From NCBI RefSeq assembly GCF_000389965.1, contig NC_021191.1, positions 4,899,501 to 4,963,500 of the forward strand: 64,000 bases of DNA. Reading direction: 5' to 3'. Each line of letters starts with the position of its first letter. Position 1 is the stretch's first letter. The notes under the pieces were generated by a model, which worked only from the letters and a program-made list of their open reading frames with translations, did no database searches and was not told where the DNA came from. This stretch comes from Actinoplanes sp. N902-109. GTDB lineage: Bacteria > Actinomycetota > Actinomycetes > Mycobacteriales > Micromonosporaceae. A program made the translations under genes and the position numbers. This document shows positions 41,220-49,468 of this stretch, piece by piece.

Positions 41220-42103
41220 ACCCGGTCCCGTGGCGGCGCGAACGACCGCGGCACTTCTCCGGCGTGCCGGCGTGGAGCATGCCCGCGACCGGCTACCGGG
41301 AGGAGCACATACCGGCGAGCTTGTTCGGCAGCGTCGACCGGGCGTGGGCGATGGACGGCGGGGACGGCACCGGGGTGCGGGTGTGCGTGCTCGACAGCGG
41401 CGTGGCGGCCGGGCACCCGCTGGTCGGCCCGGTCGACCGGGCCTGGCAGGTGCGCACCGAGCCGGGCCGGGTGCCGCGGGTGCTGGAGTGCGCCCCGGCC
41501 GACACCGCCGGGCACGGCACCGCATGCGCCGGGATCATCCGGGAGCTGGCGCCGGGCGCCGCGATCAGCTCGCTGCGGGTGCTCGAGGACGGCCGGTCGG
41601 GCAGCGCCGCCGCGTTGATCGCCGGTCTGGCGTTCGCCATCGAGCAGGACTTCGACATCATCAACATGAGTCTGTCGACGGCCCGGCTGGAGTTCCGCGG
41701 CCGCCTCGCCGAGCTGTGCGACCGGGCGTACTTCCGGCGTACCACGCTCGTGGTGGCCGCGCACAACCTGCCGATCGAGAGCTTCCCGTGGAACTTCGCG
41801 TCGGTGATCTCGGTGGCCAGCCATGCCGAGCCGGACCCGCTGCGCTACTACTACAACGCCGCGCCGCCGGTGGAATTCTGTGCGCGCGGCGTGCGGGTGC
41901 CGGTAGCCAGTCCCGGCGGGGGCGTCACCCGCAACACCGGCAACAGCTTCGCGGCGCCGCACATCACCGGGATCGCGGCGCGCGTGCTGAGCCGGCACCC
42001 GTGGCTGACGCCGTTCCAGCTCAAGAGCGTCCTGCTGCACTGCGCCGACAACGTAACGATCGAGGGGGACGAGGGTGGATTTCTTGTCACACGCACCACA
42101 TGA
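41210..42103 (+). CDS. Intracellular subtilisin-like (S8) serine protease
   Basis: A 297-residue S8 protease with all catalytic blocks: Asp in VCVLDSGVAAGHP (about residue 62), His in DTAGHGTACAGIIREL (about 102), and Ser in NTGNSFAAPHITGIAARV. The Asn of the oxyanion hole is likely in VVAAHN. There is no signal peptide or prodomain, so it works in the cytoplasm. It overlaps the cyclase gene by 10 bases and the GAF gene by 29. S8 proteases mature several RiPP classes (cyanobactin, lanthipeptide), so leader removal is a fair guess; regulation by cleavage is the alternative. Confidence 0.85.
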   Translation: MAVNPVPWRRERPRHFSGVPAWSMPATGYREEHIPASLFGSVDRAWAMDGGDGTGVRVCVLDSGVAAGHPLVGPVDRAWQVRTEPGRVPRVLECAPADTAGHGTACAGIIRELAPGAAISSLRVLEDGRSGSAAALIAGLAFAIEQDFDIINMSLSTARLEFRGRLAELCDRAYFRRTTLVVAAHNLPIESFPWNFASVISVASHAEPDPLRYYYNAAPPVEFCARGVRVPVASPGGGVTRNTGNSFAAPHITGIAARVLSRHPWLTPFQLKSVLLHCADNVTIEGDEGGFLVTRTT

Positions 42104-42698
42104 GACCGCCGCGGAGCACCAGCTGCTGCAGTCGGTCGTGGCGGTGGCGCGGCACGTCTACGCCGCTGCGGCGTCGTCGGTGTTCATGGTCGACCCGCAG
42201 ACCGGTGAACTGATCTTCGCGGCGGTGGCCGGCGCCGGGCAGCAGAGCCTGGTGGGCCGGCGCTTCCCGCCCGGCACCGGGATCGCCGGCTGGGTCACCG
42301 CGAGCTTCCAGAGCCTGATCACCGACGTCTCGGAGAACGACCACTTCGCCCGGGACGCCGCGGAGTCCACCGGTTACCTGCCGTCGAGCATCATGGCGGC
42401 GCCGCTGGTCGCCGACGGTGACTGCATCGGCGTGCTGGAGGTACTGGACCGGCGCGGCAGCGCCACGGACCGCGACCTGGACGACATGGAGCTGCTGAAC
42501 CTGGTCGCGGCGCAGGCGGCGCTGAGCCTGGCGTTGCTGCGGCGCCGGGAGCAGGCGTTCGCGTCCCCGCCGCCGATGGGGAGCCTGCTGGCCCGGCTCA
42601 CCGAGCACGCCGCCATGGACTCCTCCGACCCCCTGGCGGTCATGTTGATCGGCCTCTCCCTGGATCTGCTCGACCGGCGCGCGCCGCTGTCTCATTAG
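42075..42698 (+). CDS. GAF-domain protein
   Basis: A 207-residue protein with one GAF domain over residues 10-155: SVFMVDPQTGELIFAAVAGA, RRFPPGTGIAGWVTASFQSL, and APLVADGDCIGVLEVLDRRG. GAF domains bind small ligands or sense redox. The C-terminal 50 residues are helical. No output domain is attached, so it would act by contact, perhaps with the cyclase protein of the same operon. The GTG at 42075 is preceded by GGGGGACGAGG inside the end of the protease gene. Confidence 0.82.
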   Translation: MDFLSHAPHETAAEHQLLQSVVAVARHVYAAAASSVFMVDPQTGELIFAAVAGAGQQSLVGRRFPPGTGIAGWVTASFQSLITDVSENDHFARDAAESTGYLPSSIMAAPLVADGDCIGVLEVLDRRGSATDRDLDDMELLNLVAAQAALSLALLRRREQAFASPPPMGSLLARLTEHAAMDSSDPLAVMLIGLSLDLLDRRAPLSH

Positions 42699-42711
42699 GA
42701 CATCCGGAGGA

Positions 42712-42749
42712 TTGACACCCCGCATTGACGTCCAAGAGAATTTGGATGT
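42712..42749 (+). promoter_or_regulatory. Promoter and dyad before the HTH-NTPase gene
   Basis: TTGACA (42712-42717), 18 bases, then GAGAAT (42736-42741) make a reasonable -35/-10 pair. An inverted repeat ACGTCCAA and TTGGATGT (42728-42735 and 42742-42749) brackets the -10, with one mismatch. This fits self-repression by the downstream HTH protein and argues against the TTG at 42712 as a start codon. Confidence 0.55.
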
Positions 42750-42789
42750 TCCTCGGAAGTCAGACGCTCCGGCCCAAGCGAGGCGAGCA

Positions 42790-44040
42790 GTGACCGATGT
42801 CATCACCTTTCCCGACCTGCTGCGCCACCACCGGGTCCGCGCCGGGCTCACCCAGCGGGCGCTCGCCGATCTGTCGACCGTGAGCCCTCGCGCGATCCGC
42901 GATCTGGAGTCCGGCCGGGCCAACGCCCGCACCCAGACCATCCACCTGCTCGCCGACGGCTTGCGGCTGCAGGGCTCGGTGCGCGAGCAGTTCGTCGACG
43001 CTTGTCTCAGCCGCCGACCGGCCTCGCGGCTCGACGACGACTGGTGCGCCACCGCTCCGCACGCCGCTGACACGCTCATCGGGCGCGACGCCGAGGTGCA
43101 CGCGCTCTGCGGGGTGCTCGAAGCCGGTCGGCGGCGCATGATCACGCTCTCCGGCCTGCCCGGGGCCGGCAAGAGCCGGGTCGCTGCCGAGCTTGCCACC
43201 ACGCTCGGCGCCCGGCACGGCTGGCGGGTGCTGTGGATGGGCAACGACATGGGCACGCTGCACCGGCACGGCACGACGTTCGGCCCGCTGATGCGCTCGC
43301 TGCGCTCGCTGACCGACGCGCACGACGGCGACGTGGCCGAGCTGGGCCAGGTGATCGGCCGGCAGGAGGCCGTGCTGGTGCTCGACGGCCTGGCCGAGGG
43401 CACCGTCCCGCGCGGCGTGCAGGAGCTGCTGATCAGTTGTCCCGGGCTGCGCATCGTCAGCACGTCGCGGCGGCCCTGGCAGGTGCCGGGCGCCCACCCG
43501 GCCGTGGTGGGCCCGCTGCCCACCCCGGGGCTCGGCACGACCCGGGACCCGTCGGACGTCGCCTCGGTGCGGCTGCTCGCCGACCGCCTGGCCGCGGCCC
43601 GGCCGGGCTTCACGCTCGGCCCGGCGGCACTCGCGGTGGCCGCCGAGATCTGCTGCCGGCTCGACGGGCTGCCGCTGGCGCTCGAGACGGTGGCCGAGCG
43701 CACCCGGGTGCTCAGCCTGGCCCAGCTGGCCGCCCTGCCGGCGGCGGCCCTGCTCGGACTGGCCACCCCGGCCGGGCCGGGCGAGGCCGGGCCGACGGTC
43801 GCCGCCCTGATCGGCGGGGCGCTCGACCGGCTCGACGGGCGCCTGCACGCGATCCTGCGAGCGCTGAGCCTCCGCACCCGGGCGACGGCGCCCGAGATGG
43901 CCGCGGCCGTCCGGCGCACCGTCGACGATGTCGCGGACGGCCTGGACCAGCTGATCGGGCGAGGTCTGGTGCGCGCGTGGCACGGCGAGCTCACCACCGA
44001 GCTCTACGTCGCGCCGGTGGTGCGGGCATGCCTGGTCTAG
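42790..44040 (+). CDS. XRE-type HTH protein with STAND NTPase domain
   Basis: A 416-residue regulator. Residues 5-60 are an XRE helix-turn-helix (LLRHHRVRAGLTQRALADLS, VSPRAIRDLESGRANARTQT). Then comes a nucleotide-binding domain with Walker A LSGLPGAGKSRVAAEL, Walker B AVLVLDGLAEG and sensor IVSTSRRPW. A winged-helix part follows near the C-terminus (SLRTRATAPEMAAAVRRTVD). This resembles BTAD/AfsR-type or similar regulators without the repeat region. GTG 42790 follows AGGCGAG. It lies at the junction of the two RiPP units and may control either. Confidence 0.82.
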   Translation: MTDVITFPDLLRHHRVRAGLTQRALADLSTVSPRAIRDLESGRANARTQTIHLLADGLRLQGSVREQFVDACLSRRPASRLDDDWCATAPHAADTLIGRDAEVHALCGVLEAGRRRMITLSGLPGAGKSRVAAELATTLGARHGWRVLWMGNDMGTLHRHGTTFGPLMRSLRSLTDAHDGDVAELGQVIGRQEAVLVLDGLAEGTVPRGVQELLISCPGLRIVSTSRRPWQVPGAHPAVVGPLPTPGLGTTRDPSDVASVRLLADRLAAARPGFTLGPAALAVAAEICCRLDGLPLALETVAERTRVLSLAQLAALPAAALLGLATPAGPGEAGPTVAALIGGALDRLDGRLHAILRALSLRTRATAPEMAAAVRRTVDDVADGLDQLIGRGLVRAWHGELTTELYVAPVVRACLV

Positions 44041-44045
44041 CACGC

Positions 44046-45380
44046 TCAGATCGGGGTCGCACCGGCGGTGAGCGCGTACAGGTCCAGCCGGTCGGGCAGG
44101 TTGTCGCGCAGCGAGGGGCACGGCGGCGAACCCTCGCGCCACAGTTTGGGGCACGCCCCGCCGCACACCGGCAGCAGCGAGCAGGCGCGGCAACCGGTCT
44201 CACCGGCGGCCATCGCGTCGTACCAGTCGTCGAAGGCACCGGCGGGCCGCAGCGCCGCACCGACCCCGGCGACCGTGCCGAGCTCGCCGTCGCCCAGACC
44301 CGGGACCAGCGGCTGCTCGGTGCAGCTGAACACCCGCCCGTCCGCGCCGACCACCTCGCTGTGCCGGGTGGTGGCCGAGCACACGACCCGCCGGGCGGCC
44401 GACGGCAGCAGGGCGAAACGCAGACCACGCCGGGCGTACGCGAGGAACCAGCGCAGCTCGGCCGCCGCCATCTCGCGGCGCGGCACCGCCATCGCGCCCA
44501 CGTCGTTGCCCCAGGCGTGCACCGGGGCCGGATAGCAGGAGACCCGGTCGTGCGCCAGGCCGGCGGCGGCCAGCTCGGCGGCGAACGGCTCGGCCAGCCC
44601 GGCGTTGTCCACCGTGACGTTGGTGCGGATGACGAACCGCAGGTCGCCGAGCTCCGGATCGTCCAGCGCCGCGGCCACGACCGCGACGACCCGCTCGAAC
44701 GAGCCGCCGCCGCGCTTGAGCGGCCGGGCCGCGTCGTGCACCTCGCGGGGGCCGTCGAGGGTGATCTCGACGGTGCCGACCCGGCAGTCGCGGTGCAGCA
44801 CCCGCAACTTACGGGCGTCCAGCAGCGACCCGTTCGTGATGATCTTGGCGGTGTAGCCGACACCGGCGTGCGCGGCGCTCGCCACGAACCGCTGCGACAG
44901 GTCACGCAGCACCGCGTAGCCCATCATCGGTTCCCCGCCGAACCAGCGCACGTTGATCGAGTCGTAGTGACCCGACTGCGCGGCTCGCTCGACCCGCCCG
45001 GCCAGTGCGGCCCGATGGTCGCGGGAGACGGTGACGCGCTCGTGGCTCTGCCCGCAGTATCCGCAGCCCATGTTGCAGTAGGCACTGGGCATCACGACGA
45101 ACTCCCGGACCCGCCGGTCACGGGCGGCGGCCCGGCCCGCGTCGATCACCTCGGCCGCCTCGTCCCGCTCGTCCTCGACGAGCAGACCGGCAGCGGCGAG
45201 CCGGTCGTCCATCGCCGGGTCGGTGCTGCCCGCGGTGCCGCACAGCCGCGCCGCGGTGGCCAGGTCGACCAGGTAGGCGCGGGCCGTCGCGGCGTGGAAG
45301 ACCGGGCGCACCACCCGGCCGGAGGGATGCCGGAAGTGGCTCGCGCTCACCACCGTGTAGACGCTGGGACGCAGGGACAC
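44046..45380 (-). CDS. Radical SAM/SPASM enzyme of RiPP unit B
   Basis: A 444-residue peptide-modifying radical SAM protein. Residues 1-85 are probably a leader-binding winged helix. The cluster motif is PSAYCNMGCGYCGQSHERV (CX3CX2C), followed by VRWFGGEPMMGYAVLRDLS. The SPASM part contains VVCSATTRHSEVVGADGRVF, then FSC, CRACSLLPVCGGACPKLW and CPSLRDNL. GTG 45380 lies seven bases after the precursor's stop. It differs clearly in sequence from the enzyme at 30.7-32.2 kb, so the two serve different peptides. Confidence 0.9.
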   Translation of the reverse strand: MSLRPSVYTVVSASHFRHPSGRVVRPVFHAATARAYLVDLATAARLCGTAGSTDPAMDDRLAAAGLLVEDERDEAAEVIDAGRAAARDRRVREFVVMPSAYCNMGCGYCGQSHERVTVSRDHRAALAGRVERAAQSGHYDSINVRWFGGEPMMGYAVLRDLSQRFVASAAHAGVGYTAKIITNGSLLDARKLRVLHRDCRVGTVEITLDGPREVHDAARPLKRGGGSFERVVAVVAAALDDPELGDLRFVIRTNVTVDNAGLAEPFAAELAAAGLAHDRVSCYPAPVHAWGNDVGAMAVPRREMAAAELRWFLAYARRGLRFALLPSAARRVVCSATTRHSEVVGADGRVFSCTEQPLVPGLGDGELGTVAGVGAALRPAGAFDDWYDAMAAGETGCRACSLLPVCGGACPKLWREGSPPCPSLRDNLPDRLDLYALTAGATPI

Positions 45381-45387
45381 GCGCTCG

Positions 45388-45579
45388 TCAGTTCTCGCAG
45401 CAGCCGCCGTTGACCGTGCTGGTCGACAGGGTGGCCTGGACGTACTCGCCCGCCTGGTGCAGTTCGGCAAGGAACGCATGGGCATCCTGGTGCAACGCGG
45501 TGGCGGTCACCGTGAGCTGGATCCGGGCTTGTTCGGCCAGTTCGGCGGCTTGAAGAAGAAAGGACGAGTCGATCAGCAT
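45388..45579 (-). CDS. RiPP precursor peptide B
   Basis: A 63-residue peptide. A helical leader (SSFLLQAAELAEQARIQLTV, HAFLAELHQAGEYV) is followed by a short Ser/Thr-rich tail and adjacent cysteines: STSTVNGGCCEN is the C-terminus. GAGG seven bases before the ATG supports this start over a longer frame. The radical SAM gene follows at once, as usual for such pairs. No stand-alone RRE or protease is next to it; the cluster A enzymes may be shared. Confidence 0.75.
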   Translation of the reverse strand: MLIDSSFLLQAAELAEQARIQLTVTATALHQDAHAFLAELHQAGEYVQATLSTSTVNGGCCEN

Positions 45580-45730
45580 CCGAACACCTCGGAATCCTCT
45601 GTGGACCGTTCGGTCGCATCCAAGTTTTCTCAGACGATTCAGCGAAGTCAACCATCCGACTGGCCACTGTTGTTCAACTCATTTGCGGTGTCGGACTATG
45701 CTCCGAACGTCGCCTTGTGAAGGGAAGCCA

Positions 45731-46318
45731 ATGACGGCCGAACCGCGGATCGTGCAGGATGTGGACACGCTCAAGGCACTGGCGGACCCGGCCCGGCTGA
45801 CGATGCTCGAGCTCATGATGGCTGACACCGCGCGCGCCTGGACGGCCAAGGAACTGGCCGCCGCGATGGCGCTGCCGCCCAAGAAGCTCTACTACCACCT
45901 CGGCCTGCTCGAGCAGCGCGGCCTGCTGCAGGTGCGCTCCACCCAGGTCGTCAACGGCATCATCGAGAAGCACTACGTCGCCGCCCAGCCCAGCATCACG
46001 TTCCAGCGCGGGCCCGGTGGCACCGCGGCCGGCCCGGTCGAGGAGATGGGCGCGGTGGTGAGTTCGCTGTTCGAGCAGGTGCACACCAACATCCAGGCGG
46101 GCCTGCGCTCGGGCCGCGCCGTGCTGGACCGGCAGGCACCGGACGCCGAGCGCGTCGTGGTCAGCTACACCGCCGCCGGCATGGCCCCCGAGATGGCCGG
46201 GCACTTCCGCGACTCGCTGCTCGAACTGGTCGAGCGGTTCAACGCCGCGGCCTCACCGGACGAGCCGACCTTCGAGCTGCTGATCGCCATCCACCCGCGG
46301 GTGCCGTCAGCTTCCTAG
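45731..46318 (+). CDS. ArsR-family winged-helix regulator
   Basis: A 195-residue regulator. The winged helix is VDTLKALADPARLTMLELMM, WTAKELAAAMALPPKKLYYH and LGLLEQRGLLQVRSTQVVNG. The remaining 110 residues are a helical ligand-type domain unlike the metal-binding ArsR proteins; no cysteine metal site is seen. AAGGGA precedes the ATG. It is divergent from RiPP precursor B (about 150 bp between starts) and 48 bases ahead of an LLM oxidoreductase, which it probably controls. Confidence 0.85.
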   Translation: MTAEPRIVQDVDTLKALADPARLTMLELMMADTARAWTAKELAAAMALPPKKLYYHLGLLEQRGLLQVRSTQVVNGIIEKHYVAAQPSITFQRGPGGTAAGPVEEMGAVVSSLFEQVHTNIQAGLRSGRAVLDRQAPDAERVVVSYTAAGMAPEMAGHFRDSLLELVERFNAAASPDEPTFELLIAIHPRVPSAS

Positions 46319-46366
46319 GAGGATAGGTCACGGAATGCCCGCAGCTCATCGGTGGTTGCAGGCGGC

Positions 46367-47392
46367 GTGAAGAAGAAGATCGGGTTCCTGTCCTTCGGGC
46401 ACTGGCGCAACGTCAACGGGTCGCAGACGCGCACCGGCGCGGACTCCCTGCTGCAGACCATCGAGCTGGCCGAGGCCGCCGAGGAGCTGGGTGTCGACGG
46501 CGCGTTCGTCCGGGTGCACCACTTCGAGCGTCAGCTGGCCTCGCCGTTCCCGCTGCTCGCCGCGATCGGCGCGCGCACCCGGCGGATCGAGATCGGCACC
46601 GGCGTCATCGACATGCGCTACGAGAACCCGCTCTACATGGCCGAGGAGGCCGCCGCCGCCGACCTGATCAGCGGTGGCCGCCTGCAGCTGGGCGTGAGCC
46701 GGGGATCCCCCGAGACCGTGCTGCGCGGCGCCGAGGCGTTCGGCTACGTGCCCGCCGAGGGCTCCACCGCCGCGGACGACGCCCGGCGCAAGACCGAGAT
46801 CTTCCTGGCCGCGATCGACGGCGCCGCGATGGCCCGCACCGACCCGGCCCGCACCGGCGGCGTCAGCGGCGGGCTGGCGATCCAGCCGCAGTCACCCGGG
46901 CTGCGCGAGCGCATCTGGTGGGGCGCCGGCACCCGGGCGACCGCCGAATGGGCCGCCGGCCTGGGCGTCAACCTGCAGAGCTCGACCCTGCTCAGCGAGG
47001 ACACCGGCGTCCCGTTCGACCAGTTGCAGGCCGAGCAGATCGAGCTGTACCGGCAGGCCTGGAAGGAAGCCGGGCACATCCGCGAGCCGCGGGTGTCCAT
47101 CTCGCGCAGCGTCCTGCCGATCACCGAGGACATCGACCGGATCTACTTCGGCGACACCGAGCAGGAGGACCAGGTCGGGCTGCTCGAGGGGGTCCGGTCC
47201 CGGTTCGGCCGCACGTACGCCGGCGAGCCCGACCGCATCGCCGCGGAGCTCGCCGCCGACGAAGCGGTCCGGGCCGCCGACACCATCCTGTTCACGGTGC
47301 CCAACCAGCTCGGGGTGGCCTACAACGCCCGGATCCTGGAGACCATCACGAAGCACATCGCCCCGGCGATCGGCTGGACCCCGGTCAGCTGA
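46367..47392 (+). CDS. LLM-class flavin-dependent oxidoreductase
   Basis: A 341-residue luciferase-like protein. KKKIGFLSFGHWRNVNGSQT, VDGAFVRVHHFERQLASPFP, RRIEIGTGVIDMRYENPLYM and ISGGRLQLGVSRGSPETVL are family blocks. It is related to the one at 49.5 kb. The start is likely the GTG at 46367, which overlaps the stop of an 11-codon frame (ATG 46335, with AGGAGG upstream), suggesting translation coupling; a GTG at 46352 is the alternative. It forms an operon with the ArsR gene. The substrate is unknown. Confidence 0.85.
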   Translation: MKKKIGFLSFGHWRNVNGSQTRTGADSLLQTIELAEAAEELGVDGAFVRVHHFERQLASPFPLLAAIGARTRRIEIGTGVIDMRYENPLYMAEEAAAADLISGGRLQLGVSRGSPETVLRGAEAFGYVPAEGSTAADDARRKTEIFLAAIDGAAMARTDPARTGGVSGGLAIQPQSPGLRERIWWGAGTRATAEWAAGLGVNLQSSTLLSEDTGVPFDQLQAEQIELYRQAWKEAGHIREPRVSISRSVLPITEDIDRIYFGDTEQEDQVGLLEGVRSRFGRTYAGEPDRIAAELAADEAVRAADTILFTVPNQLGVAYNARILETITKHIAPAIGWTPVS

Positions 47393-49340
47393 CCGGCTTG
47401 GTGCTCAGCCCCCATCCGTACGGGAAGAGCGGCCGGTAGCTGCGATCACCGGCGTTCACCGGCACCTGCTCGACGCTGCGCGGCCAGCTGACCGGCAGGC
47501 GCCCGGTGAACGGCCGGTGGCCGAAGAGCACATCCGCCACCCCGGCGCCCTCGCTGCCGGGCAGCCACGAGGCGACCAGCGCGTCCATGTCCCCGAGCTG
47601 GTCGGTGATCACCTGCGGGCGGCCGGACACCAGCAGCACCACGCACTTGGCCACGGCGGCGCACACCTTCTGCACCACCGCGCGGTCGCCGGGCTGCAGA
47701 GTGAGCGACTTCGGTTCGGCCTGCGGCGGGGTGCACCAGCCGCAGACCGGGCCGCCGACGTCACCGAACCCCTCGGCGTACGGTGTCTCCCCCACCACCA
47801 CGACACCCACGTCGGAGCCGGTCACGGGCGCGGAGGCGTCGGCGCTGAAGGTCACCTCGGCACGCGGTGCGACCTGCCGGATGCCCTCGAGGATGGTGGT
47901 GCCCGGGATGCTGTCGCCGGAGCGGCCCTGCCAGTCGAGCGTCCAGCCGCCGGCCTGGTTGCCGATGTCGTCGGCGTTGCGCCCGGCGACGTAGATCCGC
48001 GCGTCCGGCCGCAGCGGCAGCGTGCGGGCCGTGTTCTTCAGCAGGACCTGCGACTTCGCCGCGGCCTCGCGGGCCAGCGCGCGGTGGGCGGCGGACCCGA
48101 CGATGCCGGTACGGGCGGCCGACGCGTACGGGTGCTCGAACAGCCCGAGTTCGAACTTCGTGCGCAGGATGCGGCGTACCGCGTCGTCGATGCGGGCCAT
48201 GCTCACCCGGCCGGCGGTCACCTCGGCCTTGAGCAGCTGCTCGAACTGCGGCGCGGTGTTCGGCTCCATGAACATGTCGATCCCCGCGTTCACCGCGGCG
48301 CGCACCTGGCCCGCCGTGGGAGCGGGGGTGCCCGCCGGGGCGTCCGGGTCGGGCAGCTGGTGGATGCCCTCCCAGTCGGTGATGACGAAGCCGTCCAGGC
48401 CGATCTTCCGCTTCAGCACATCGCTGATCAGCTCGCGGTTGGCGTGCATCTTGATCGGGTTGCCGACCCCGTCCTCGGTCCAGTCGACGCTGGAGAACGA
48501 CGGCATGACGCTGCCGGCGTCGTGCCGGCGCAGCGCGGTGACGTACGGCGCCAGGTCGATGCGGGCGAAGTCGGCCCGGTCGGTGACGGTGACGCCCTGG
48601 TCGATGGTGAAGTCGCCGGAGCCGGTGCCGTACTCGGTGTCGCCGTCCCCGGCGTAGTGCTTGACCGTGGCCAGCACCCGGTCCGGGGCGTCGAGGTCAC
48701 GGTGGCGGCCCTGCAGCCCGTCGATGGCCGTCTCCATCTGCTGCACCAGGGCCGGGTTCTCGCCGAAGCTCTCGTAGGAGCGCCCCCACCGCTCGTCGCG
48801 GGTGACGCAGACGCACGGCGCGAAGTCCCAGGGCACGCCGGTCGCGCGGACCTCGGCCGCGGTGGCGTGGTAGACCCGCTCGGTCAGGGCCGGGTCCCGG
48901 GCGGCACCGAGGCCGATGTTGTGCGGGAAGATCGTCGCGCCGAGCACGTTGTTGTGCCCGTGCACAGCGTCGACGCCGTAGATGATGGGGATGCCCAGCG
49001 GGGTGCTCAGGGCGTACCGCTGGAAGGTGTTGACCATCTGCACCCAGCCCTCGGGGGTGTTGGGGGTGGGCACGGACCCGCCGCCGGACAGCACCGAGCC
49101 GAGCCGCCACTGGGTGATGCGGGCCGGGTCGTCCGCGACGGCGGCCCGCTCGGCCTGGGTCATCTGGCCGATCTTGTCGTCCAGGGTCATCCGGCTCAGC
49201 AGGTCGGCGACGCGCCGCTCGGTGCCGAGCCGGGGGTCCTGGTACGGCTTCGGCCGGGCGGCGGACGCACCGGCCGGGACGGGCGCGGTCACCAGCACCG
49301 CCGCGGCGAGCACGCAGATCGTTCGTCTTCCCCAGCGCAT
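47385..49340 (-). CDS. Secreted glycoside hydrolase family 3 beta-glucosidase
   Basis: A 651-residue exported enzyme. The Sec signal peptide is RRTICVLAAAVLVTAPVPAGASA. The GH3 barrel has GIPIIYGVDAVHGHNNV, VLATVKHYAGDGDTEYGTG (substrate-binding Lys-His) and the nucleophile aspartate in GLDGFVITDWEGIHQL. The second domain follows (AAAKSQVLLKNTARTLPLRP to LVSGRPQVITDQLGDMDALV). It resembles ExoP/BglX-type beta-glucosidases acting on beta-1,3/1,4-glucans. ATG 49340 has GGAGGG upstream. It is convergent with, and overlaps by eight bases, the LLM gene at 46.4 kb. Confidence 0.9.
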   Translation of the reverse strand: MRWGRRTICVLAAAVLVTAPVPAGASAARPKPYQDPRLGTERRVADLLSRMTLDDKIGQMTQAERAAVADDPARITQWRLGSVLSGGGSVPTPNTPEGWVQMVNTFQRYALSTPLGIPIIYGVDAVHGHNNVLGATIFPHNIGLGAARDPALTERVYHATAAEVRATGVPWDFAPCVCVTRDERWGRSYESFGENPALVQQMETAIDGLQGRHRDLDAPDRVLATVKHYAGDGDTEYGTGSGDFTIDQGVTVTDRADFARIDLAPYVTALRRHDAGSVMPSFSSVDWTEDGVGNPIKMHANRELISDVLKRKIGLDGFVITDWEGIHQLPDPDAPAGTPAPTAGQVRAAVNAGIDMFMEPNTAPQFEQLLKAEVTAGRVSMARIDDAVRRILRTKFELGLFEHPYASAARTGIVGSAAHRALAREAAAKSQVLLKNTARTLPLRPDARIYVAGRNADDIGNQAGGWTLDWQGRSGDSIPGTTILEGIRQVAPRAEVTFSADASAPVTGSDVGVVVVGETPYAEGFGDVGGPVCGWCTPPQAEPKSLTLQPGDRAVVQKVCAAVAKCVVLLVSGRPQVITDQLGDMDALVASWLPGSEGAGVADVLFGHRPFTGRLPVSWPRSVEQVPVNAGDRSYRPLFPYGWGLSTKPVS

Positions 49341-49468
49341 GAGCCCTCCCTCAATATCACTTATCGTCAATGTTCCGGCACTCAGAGTACGTAGACTTCC
49401 GTCGATTGCCGATAGGCCACCCGGCTCACCGGGAATGACCGGGCCGGCGGTGCGGCAGACTGGAGCGC

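Noticed and set aside
38328..41525. A 1065-codon open frame on the minus strand
   Set aside because: Antisense to the cyclase/NTPase gene, whose motifs are unambiguous; the antisense translation is repetitive and Pro/Gln/Gly/Arg-rich.
42712..42714. TTG as start of the HTH-NTPase gene
   Set aside because: It is part of a TTGACA hexamer, the ribosome-like GGAGG is only one base away, and the extra 26 residues are not protein-like.
45388..45579. FxSxx-type precursor peptide
   Set aside because: The C-terminus is GGCCEN and lacks the FxSxx ending, so the pair was not assigned to that class.
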